This document shows, in pieces, positions 58,274-64,000 of a stretch of DNA of 64,000 nt (position 1 is the first letter of the stretch; each line of letters begins with the position of its first letter). The stretch is from contig CALKJU010000011.1 of the NCBI GenBank assembly GCA_937995535.1, positions 1 through 64,000 on the forward strand, written 5' to 3'. A program made the translations under genes and the position numbers. The DNA is from an uncultured Alphaproteobacteria bacterium (GTDB lineage Bacteria; Pseudomonadota; Alphaproteobacteria; Geminicoccales; Geminicoccaceae). The notes under the pieces are model-generated. The model was not told where the DNA came from. It searched no databases and worked only from the letters and a program-made list of their open reading frames with translations.

Positions 58274-58999
58274 TTGGGGTCGATCACCGCTGCTCCCGCT
58301 CCTCGCGCTGATGAGGCCGTGCCACTGCCACTGGGCGCGCGACTTCGCCACGCCACGTCGGCGCTGCACCGGAAAGCTGAGCGCACGGGCTACGTGGCCG
58401 AGATTCTGCGCGGCCGCGCCGATCCTGCCGGCTACGCGCTGCTGTTGCGGAACCTCCATCCGGCCTACGCGACGCTCGAAGCGGCGCTCGACCGCGGCCT
58501 CGAACATCCGGCGCTCCGCCTGCTGCGGCACCCGCCACTCTATCGTGCGGAAGCGGTCGCCCACGACCTCGCCGCCCTGGCCGGTCCCGACTGGCGCAAC
58601 ACCGTGCCCCTGTTGCCCGCCGGTGTGCGCTACGAACACGCTGTCGCTGCGGCGAGCCGCGACGGTGGCGTTCGCCTCGTGGCCCACGCCTATGTCCGCT
58701 ATCTCGGCGACCTCAGCGGCGGGCAGATCCTGGCGCGGATCCTCGCTCGCAGCTTCCGGCTCGAGCCCCTGCCCCTGGCCTTCTACGCCTTCGCGGGAGA
58801 CGCGATCGAGCGTCTCACCGTGCGGGTGCGCCAGGCGATCGATCTCGTGGGCGCTGACGATGGCGGCCGCGTGATCGCCGAGGCCGAACTTGCGTTCCGG
58901 CTCAACATCGCTCTGTCACGAGCGGTGGCGCTCAGTGTGGCCGGCCGCCCTCGGCCGCCCGCCACACAAGGTGCTCGAGCAGCTCCTTCGAGCGGCTGA
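58274..58999 (+). CDS. bphO: biliverdin-producing heme oxygenase
   Basis: 241 aa heme oxygenase opening heme to biliverdin, the chromophore of the adjacent phytochrome. The proximal His is in ATSALHRKAERTG and the distal helix signature is YLGDLSGGQILARIL. The TTG at 58274 is the best start, with GAGG 6 nt upstream; a GTG at 58319 would shorten the N-terminus. Its 3' end overlaps the end of the convergent bphP by 68 nt. Confidence 0.88.
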   Translation: MGSITAAPAPRADEAVPLPLGARLRHATSALHRKAERTGYVAEILRGRADPAGYALLLRNLHPAYATLEAALDRGLEHPALRLLRHPPLYRAEAVAHDLAALAGPDWRNTVPLLPAGVRYEHAVAAASRDGGVRLVAHAYVRYLGDLSGGQILARILARSFRLEPLPLAFYAFAGDAIERLTVRVRQAIDLVGADDGGRVIAEAELAFRLNIALSRAVALSVAGRPRPPATQGARAAPSSG

Positions 59000-61118
59000 C
59001 CGAGACACGGACGCTCTCCAACAGCTCCGGCATCCGCGCGAGATCGACCCCGTCCGTGATTTCGAGCGCCGCGAGCTGGGCGTTGCCGATGACCGTCGCG
59101 AGCAGGTTGCGGAAAATCAGGTCCGCGTGATTGTCGAGGCGCAGGACGGAGAGCCGGTTCAGGTCGAGGATGCCGGACTGGAAACGCCGCCGTGCGGCCT
59201 CGACCTCCTGCCGTTCGGTCAGATCGGTCAGCAGCACCACGAAGCCGAGGATCCGATGCGGCGTCGAGAGGACGGGGTCGGCACGGATCTGGAGGCGGCG
59301 TATCGCGCCCTCGCCGGTCGCCAGTTCGACCTCCCCGCGCCAGCTCCGCTGCTCGTCGACCAGTGAACGAAGGTTGCGGCGAGCCGCCGCATCGTCGACC
59401 ACCAGATCGGCGAGATCCGCAAGCCGCTCGAGCGGCGCGTAGCCGCGCGGCAGGAGCGCGCGTGCGGCGTCATTCATCAGCAGCAACGTTCCCGACGCGT
59501 CGGCCAGCAGAACCGGCTGGTCGGCGAGGCGCACCTGAGCTTGGACCTCGCTCATCTGCTCCCGCGCGATCAGCATCCGTACCGAACGGAACTGCAAGAT
59601 CATGTCGGCGACGCTCTCGCCGATCAGTCGCGCGGCGCCGAGTTCGGCCGGGGCCCATGGGTCGGCCGTGCCTTCGACGAGCTGGTACCAGCGCGCAAAG
59701 GACCGACGCGGGGACAAGCTCGACGGATCGTCGCCGACGAGCACGGCCTTGGTCGGATCGCCGCCCCAGGCGACCGTGCGCACCCGCTCGGGGCGGAACC
59801 AGACGAGGTACTCCCCCGGCAGTGTCGACACGGGAACCGCCAGCACGCCGCTCGCCACCTCGCGCAAGGGCGCGAAGCGCGGCTCGTTGAGCGACAACGA
59901 GGCCGTGGCATGGACCGGAGCGCGCGGCAGCCTGTCGAGCCACGCACCGAGTTCGCGGAGCTGAGGCGTGCTCGGCACCTCGCCGCCGGTCAGGACCTGC
60001 CCCTCGAGCAGGAGCGCGGCGCCTGTCGCCTGGATCGGCTGCAGCAGCGGCTGCGAGCTGTCGAACAGCGCCGACCGCCAGTCGCCGTCGCGGCCGATCG
60101 CGTCGACCATGCGCTGCTCGATACGTCGTACGGCGAGCTCGGCTTGCGCGCGGACGAAGCTCTCGAGGGCGGTGATCCGCGTCGCAACCGCCTCGGCCAG
60201 GAGCTCGCAGGCGAGCCGCAGCTCGTACTGGAGCAGGCGCGCCGAATAGTGGTGGCACGCGACCAGGCCCCACAGCCGTCCGCCAACCACGAGAGAGGCG
60301 ACCAAGGTCGCGGTGACGCCCATGTTGCGCAGGTACTGCACGTGGATCGGCGAGATGCTGCGCAGCGCGCACAGCGACATGTCGAGGTCGGTGCCGCTCA
60401 GCGGCGAGCGCTGGGGGCGGATCGGTACCGGTACGTAGTCGAGGTCGACGAGCAGGCGGACCCGGTTGCGGACGTAGAGGCGCCGCGCGATCTGTGGGAT
60501 GTCCGAGGCCGGATAGCGATTGCCGAGATAGGGCTCGAGCGCCGGCTCCCGTGCCTCCGCGAAGATCTCGCCGTGCCCCTCCTCGTCGAAGCGGTAGATC
60601 ATCACCCGATCGTAGCCGCTGATCTCCTTGAACAGCCGCGCCGCCTCGTCGCAAAGCGGGCGGAGCGCCGGAGCGGCGACGATCGCCTTCAGCGCGGCTT
60701 CCACGGGCTCGCTCAAGGCGAGCGGCGGTCCGGCGGGTTCCAGCTCGACGATCAGCCCGCTCGCCAACGTCCGATGGACCATGGCATCGAACGCGCGCCC
60801 GTCGGGGCCGAGGGTACAGCGCAGCGCCGTCGGGATCTGGTCGAGCGGCCAGCGCAGCTCGGGCGCCAGGCGTGCGCCGAGGTCGCCCGGCAGGTCGGCG
60901 ACACGTCGGCCCAGCAGATCCTCGCCGACGCCAATCATGCCGGCAGCGTTCTCGCTCGCCTGGACGATTTGCAGCTCCGGCTCGCTCAGGACGAGGAGCG
61001 CGCCATGCGGCTGGATCGATCCCGGCAGATGGATCTGCTCACGCTCGCAGTTCGAAAGATCGGCCTCGCCGAAGGCCGGAGCGGGTGCGATCGCGAGCCC
61101 GAGCCCGCCGCCACTCAA
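58932..61118 (-). CDS. bphP: bacteriophytochrome with PAS output (PpsR antirepressor type)
   Basis: 728 aa red/far-red photoreceptor. The chromophore Cys24 is in LSNCEREQIH ahead of the PAS domain (GSIQPHGALLVL). The GAF domain (about 130-310) has PASDIP with Asp206 and the His-rich ACHHYS. The PHY domain (about 320-490) has the tongue motif PRRSF. A further PAS (about 510-620) and a helical C-terminus follow, with no complete histidine kinase. This matches BphPs that bind PpsR directly in Rhodopseudomonas and Bradyrhizobium. The TTG at 61118 overlaps the ppsR stop (TTGA) and has GGGAG 8 nt upstream; a TTG at 61133 is also in frame. Confidence 0.9.
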   Translation of the reverse strand: MSGGGLGLAIAPAPAFGEADLSNCEREQIHLPGSIQPHGALLVLSEPELQIVQASENAAGMIGVGEDLLGRRVADLPGDLGARLAPELRWPLDQIPTALRCTLGPDGRAFDAMVHRTLASGLIVELEPAGPPLALSEPVEAALKAIVAAPALRPLCDEAARLFKEISGYDRVMIYRFDEEGHGEIFAEAREPALEPYLGNRYPASDIPQIARRLYVRNRVRLLVDLDYVPVPIRPQRSPLSGTDLDMSLCALRSISPIHVQYLRNMGVTATLVASLVVGGRLWGLVACHHYSARLLQYELRLACELLAEAVATRITALESFVRAQAELAVRRIEQRMVDAIGRDGDWRSALFDSSQPLLQPIQATGAALLLEGQVLTGGEVPSTPQLRELGAWLDRLPRAPVHATASLSLNEPRFAPLREVASGVLAVPVSTLPGEYLVWFRPERVRTVAWGGDPTKAVLVGDDPSSLSPRRSFARWYQLVEGTADPWAPAELGAARLIGESVADMILQFRSVRMLIAREQMSEVQAQVRLADQPVLLADASGTLLLMNDAARALLPRGYAPLERLADLADLVVDDAAARRNLRSLVDEQRSWRGEVELATGEGAIRRLQIRADPVLSTPHRILGFVVLLTDLTERQEVEAARRRFQSGILDLNRLSVLRLDNHADLIFRNLLATVIGNAQLAALEITDGVDLARMPELLESVRVSVSRSKELLEHLVWRAAEGGRPH

Positions 61119-62476
61119 ACGTGAGGCTCCCAATCCCGAACCCGCTCGTCGCCGTCGGCCCCGTCGTCGAGACCGTACCGAGCGAGCTTGGCATAGAGGC
61201 TCTGGCGGCTGAGGCCGAGCAGGCCGGCGGCGGCTGTGCGGTTACCCCCCGCGAGGCTCAGCGCGATCTCGATCGAGTGCCGCTCGACGGTAGCGACCGT
61301 CTCGCCGACCAGCTCCCGCAACGGGGTCTGACCGACGCGCCGGGCCAACGCCTCGAGCGAGGCACCGAGGCCATTGGCGGTGCGGGCGTCCCGCATGTTG
61401 ACCTCGCGCACGACGATGCCGATCTGCGCGAGATCACCCTCGGTCGAGGCGCCGGCCGCGCATTCCACGATGATCTCGGTGCCGAGCAGACCGGTCAGCG
61501 TGGTCTCGAACCGTCGCACCATGCCGTAGCGGCGCAACGCCGAGAGCAGCACCGGCAGGTCGGCGCCGGGGCGGCCGAGCCAGCGGCCGAGCGGCTGGCC
61601 GATCGCCGCTTGCGCCGCGCCGATCTGCGCAAGATCAAGGAAGGTGTCGTTGGCCCAGACGATGAGTCCCTCACCATCGACGACGACAAAGCCGTCCGGG
61701 AGGCGTCCGACCAGGCGTTCCACGGCGAGTGGCTCGACCGGGGGGGTGACCGTCGCGCCGCCGACCGGCGCCATCTGCAGCAAGTAGGTCGGGCCGTCGG
61801 CGGTGTTGATCAGCGAGGAGCGGGCGAGCCACGGGCGCGCCTCGCGGCCGAGATGGACCATCATCCCCGGCGCCCGACCCTTGTCGCGGCTGCGCTGGAG
61901 CATGCCCAGGAAGCGCTCGCGATCGGCGGTGGCGATCTCGTCGGCCATGTAGCGGCCGACCGGGTTGACGCCGAGGGCGCGGATCGCGGCCGGATTGGCC
62001 TCCATGACGCGCAGGTCCACGGCGCGCACCGTCAGCACCGGCTCCTGCGCGACGTCGAACAGAACGCGATACCGGGTCTCGACCTCCCGCAGCCGCCAGT
62101 AGTCCTGCTCCATCGCCTGCTGCGCTGCCGCGAGCCGATTGCGCAGCTCGGTCACGGCCTGGATGTTGCGACCGATGGCGAGCATCCCGGCGTTCTCGCC
62201 GAGCCGGATCGTCGTGTACTCGATCGGCAGCTCGCGGCCGCTGGGAAAACGCTGCGGCACCTGATGGAACGCCGACAGCCCACGGCTCAGCGCGTCCTCG
62301 ATCATCCGCGCGACCACGTCGGACGCGCTTTCGTCGACCGTCTCGACCCAGCGTCGACCGACCCAGCCGTCGGCGCGCGCCTCGTCGACGTCGCCGGCCA
62401 GCTCGACCTTGCGGATCACGCCAGCGAGATCGAGCGTCAGCGTGACGTCGGGCTGCACGATGCTCGCCGCGGTCAT
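61115..62476 (-). CDS. ppsR: transcriptional regulator PpsR/CrtJ
   Basis: 453 aa repressor of photosynthesis genes. N-terminal domain, a Q-linker (LRNRLAAAQQAMEQDYWRLR), two PAS domains (about 135-250 and 258-370) and a C-terminal Fis-like HTH (TAAAGLLGLSRQSLYAKLAR). It binds TGT-N12-ACA sites like those found before crtE/crtD and bchC. Only one Cys is present (Cys339), so the intramolecular disulfide proposed for Rhodobacter PpsR cannot form. It is coupled to bphP by a 4-nt overlap. Confidence 0.95.
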   Translation of the reverse strand: MTAASIVQPDVTLTLDLAGVIRKVELAGDVDEARADGWVGRRWVETVDESASDVVARMIEDALSRGLSAFHQVPQRFPSGRELPIEYTTIRLGENAGMLAIGRNIQAVTELRNRLAAAQQAMEQDYWRLREVETRYRVLFDVAQEPVLTVRAVDLRVMEANPAAIRALGVNPVGRYMADEIATADRERFLGMLQRSRDKGRAPGMMVHLGREARPWLARSSLINTADGPTYLLQMAPVGGATVTPPVEPLAVERLVGRLPDGFVVVDGEGLIVWANDTFLDLAQIGAAQAAIGQPLGRWLGRPGADLPVLLSALRRYGMVRRFETTLTGLLGTEIIVECAAGASTEGDLAQIGIVVREVNMRDARTANGLGASLEALARRVGQTPLRELVGETVATVERHSIEIALSLAGGNRTAAAGLLGLSRQSLYAKLARYGLDDGADGDERVRDWEPHV

Positions 62477-62601
62477 GACGGTTGGCCAAACTTCCCCGGG
62501 CGTGCCGACACGGCCGCCTTCATTTCCTGCATAGCAGGCCCGCCGCCAGCTTGACAGCGCGAAGGTGCTCGCCAGCTACTCGCGTGCTCGGCCGATCCGC
62601 T
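62477..62601. other. ppsR upstream gap
   Basis: 125 nt between tspO and ppsR, both leftward. It holds a short palindrome CCTGC-ATA-GCAGG near 62527-62539 and a single TGACA at 62552, but no complete TGT-N12-ACA site. No clear promoter boxes were identified, so autoregulation of ppsR through a full operator is not supported here. Confidence 0.4.
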
Positions 62602-63108
62602 CTATGGTTGATTGAATGGCGCATTCAAGCGCACCACGGCCAAGTTCAGCATCGCGGCAAAGCTCACCCAGAGCAAATAGGGTACCAGAAGCCAGACCGC
62701 ACGCTTGCTGTACGGCCGAACGACGGCCATCAGCAGCAGAATAGACAGCCACAGCAGCGCCACCTCGGCCAGTGCCCAGTCCGGGCGGCGGAGCCGGAAG
62801 AAAAGCTCACTCCAAGCGACATTGAGCAGCGCGTTGAACGAGAAGGCGAGCAGGATCCTGCGGCGGCCGGCGGCCGGCGCCGCGATCCAGGAGAGCACGC
62901 CAGCGAGCCCGGTCACGGCGTAGATCAGCGTCCAGATGGGGCCGAACAACCAGTCCGGAGGCTGCCAGGAAGGCTTGACGAGACCTTGGTACCACGGCCC
63001 GAGATCGGTCGCCGCGCCGCCGAGGGCAGCGACCAGCGCGGCGATCACGGCCGCGGCGAGGACGGGCTTGGCGTAGCGGCCGAAGCCCATCCCCACCGGC
63101 CCGGTCAC
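62602..63108 (-). CDS. tspO: TspO/MBR family tryptophan-rich sensory protein
   Basis: 168 aa five-helix outer-membrane or envelope protein that binds porphyrins and in Rhodobacter modulates photosynthesis gene expression. Conserved KPSWQPPDWLFGPIWTLIYA, FNALLNVAWSELFF, and a late VPYLLWVSFAAMLN are present. The GTG at 63108 overlaps the bchP stop (GTGA); an ATG at 63090 with GTGGGG before it is the alternative. ppsR begins 125 nt downstream. Confidence 0.93.
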   Translation of the reverse strand: MTGPVGMGFGRYAKPVLAAAVIAALVAALGGAATDLGPWYQGLVKPSWQPPDWLFGPIWTLIYAVTGLAGVLSWIAAPAAGRRRILLAFSFNALLNVAWSELFFRLRRPDWALAEVALLWLSILLLMAVVRPYSKRAVWLLVPYLLWVSFAAMLNLAVVRLNAPFNQP

Positions 63109-64000
63109 GGCCGGGCGAAACCCGCTAGGTGCGCGAGATCCTTGAAGAAGATGCGGACATGCGCGAGCGGGTCGCGACGGACCAGCTCCTTGTTCATGTA
63201 GGCTTCGAAGGTCAGCCGCTGGACGTCCTTGTCCTGGCAGATGCTGACGAAACTCTCGCGGCGCTTGTCGGAACTGTACCAGAACCACTGCATCATGCCG
63301 AGGATCAGGAACACCCGGCCGTGCAGGCGCATGAACCGCTTGCGCGCCGTCGCCAAGGCTCGCGCGTCACCGGTCGCAAGGAACTGGTCGGCGGCCTCGC
63401 CAGCGAGCTCGCCGCCGAGCATCGCGTAGTAGATCCCCTCGCCCGACGCCGGCGCGACCACGCCGGCGGCGTCACCAGCAAGGACCACGTCGCGCCGGTT
63501 GTCCCAGCGCCGCATCGGCGTGAGCGGGATCGGCGCGCCTTCGCAGCGGATCGTCCGGGCGTGCTCGAGACCCATCGCGGCCCGGGTCGCGGCGACCGCG
63601 GCACGCAGCGAGAACCCCTTGTTCGCGCTGCCGGTGCCGACGCTGGTCGTGGCACCGTGCGGGAAGACCCAGGCATAGAAGTCGGGTGAGAGGCGACCGC
63701 GATAGATGACATCGCAGGTGCGCGGATCGAAGTCCGCGCAACCCGGCGCCGGGCTTTCGATGATCTCGTGATAGGCGAAGACGTGCCTCACCCGGTCGGC
63801 ACCGGGGACACTCTGCCGCGCGACCTGCGAATTGGCTCCGTCGGCACCGATCACGCACCGCGCCCGAACCTGCCGCGTCGGGCCCGCCCGGCCGGTCTCC
63901 TTCGGCCGGTACTCGACGACCGCAGTGCCATCCGGGTCGCGCAGCAGCCGCTCGAAGGTCCCGGCACGCCGCTCGGCGCCGACGGCGCGGGCCCGCTCGC
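63105..64000 (-). CDS. bchP: geranylgeranyl reductase (partial, 5' end outside window)
   Basis: C-terminal 297 residues of the flavoprotein that reduces geranylgeranyl-bacteriochlorophyll to the phytylated form. VIGADGANSQVARQ, YRGRLSPDFYAWVFPHG, VVLAGDAAGVVAPASGEGIY and the tail KELVRRDPLAHVRIFFKDLA are typical. The frame stays open to the right window edge, with the FAD-binding N-terminus and the start missing. The stop overlaps tspO by GTGA, so tspO is co-expressed. Confidence 0.93.
   Translation of the reverse strand, partial: ERARAVGAERRAGTFERLLRDPDGTAVVEYRPKETGRAGPTRQVRARCVIGADGANSQVARQSVPGADRVRHVFAYHEIIESPAPGCADFDPRTCDVIYRGRLSPDFYAWVFPHGATTSVGTGSANKGFSLRAAVAATRAAMGLEHARTIRCEGAPIPLTPMRRWDNRRDVVLAGDAAGVVAPASGEGIYYAMLGGELAGEAADQFLATGDARALATARKRFMRLHGRVFLILGMMQWFWYSSDKRRESFVSICQDKDVQRLTFEAYMNKELVRRDPLAHVRIFFKDLAHLAGFARP

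Noticed and set aside
62540..62560. PpsR half-site upstream of ppsR
   Set aside because: Only one TGACA occurs at 62552, with no partner 13 bp away and no TGT-N12-ACA; single half-sites arise by chance.

Overview
The window is GC-rich, densely packed alphaproteobacterial chromosome. Its right half (about 35.5-64 kb) is a photosynthesis gene cluster of a purple bacterium with a type 2 reaction centre. It carries bacteriochlorophyll a genes (bchIDO, bchCXYZ, bchP), carotenoid genes (idi, crtIB, crtCD, crtEF), the puf operon with a tetraheme pufC, and the regulators ppsR and bphP. The protein families point to a Rhodospirillales-type organism. I cannot name the species from sequence alone.

Left half (accessory and housekeeping). 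1-4.1 kb: a sugar ABC importer (two permeases, binding protein, MalK-like ATPase). 4.2-11.3 kb: argE, a protease-like PDZ protein that has lost its catalytic residues, creA, a GH26-like glycosidase, then a three-gene leftward unit (unknown gene, thrC, M16 peptidase). 11.5-16.3 kb: a ribose-type sugar ABC importer. 16.3-23.2 kb: two tandem prolyl-iminopeptidase-like hydrolases joined to a complete peptide ABC importer (two permeases, a fused double ATPase, binding protein), which reads as a peptide uptake and trimming unit. 23.3-29.9 kb: a Lon-like protease coupled to a UspA-like protein, an SDR, uvrB and a lone VapB-type antitoxin. 30.0-35.5 kb: a fused hydantoinase/oxoprolinase, an SDR and an acetamidase/formamidase.

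Photosynthesis cluster. idi supplies isoprenoid precursor, and a c2-type cytochrome is the likely electron carrier to the reaction centre. bchI-bchD-bchO encode Mg-chelatase functions. A DUF3422 gene follows, then crtI-crtB rightward and crtD-crtC leftward, facing each other across a tiny membrane ORF. crtE-crtF and then bchC-bchX-bchY-bchZ-pufQ-pufB-pufA-pufL-pufM-pufC run rightward as a probable superoperon ending in a strong stem-loop. Past it lie bphO (heme oxygenase, making biliverdin) and, leftward, bchP-tspO and ppsR-bphP. BphP has the kinase-free architecture known for PpsR antirepressors, and ppsR and bphP overlap by 4 nt, so near-infrared light control of PpsR is the likely regulatory logic.

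The most interesting non-coding signal is a pair of operator-like arrays with TGACA/TGTCA half-sites at an exact 13-bp period. One lies between crtD and crtE, the other between crtF and bchC, where the crtF stop codon falls inside a half-site. Other points to check are a crtC with no canonical start codon, a 25-codon mini-ORF overlapping both bchZ and pufQ by ATGA, and an LH1 beta subunit with an unusually long C-terminal tail. No crtA, puh genes, pucC, bchG or bchFNBHLM lie inside the window. bchP runs off the right edge, so the cluster probably continues there. No tRNA, rRNA, CRISPR array or insertion sequence was recognised, and no gap exceeds about 300 bases.
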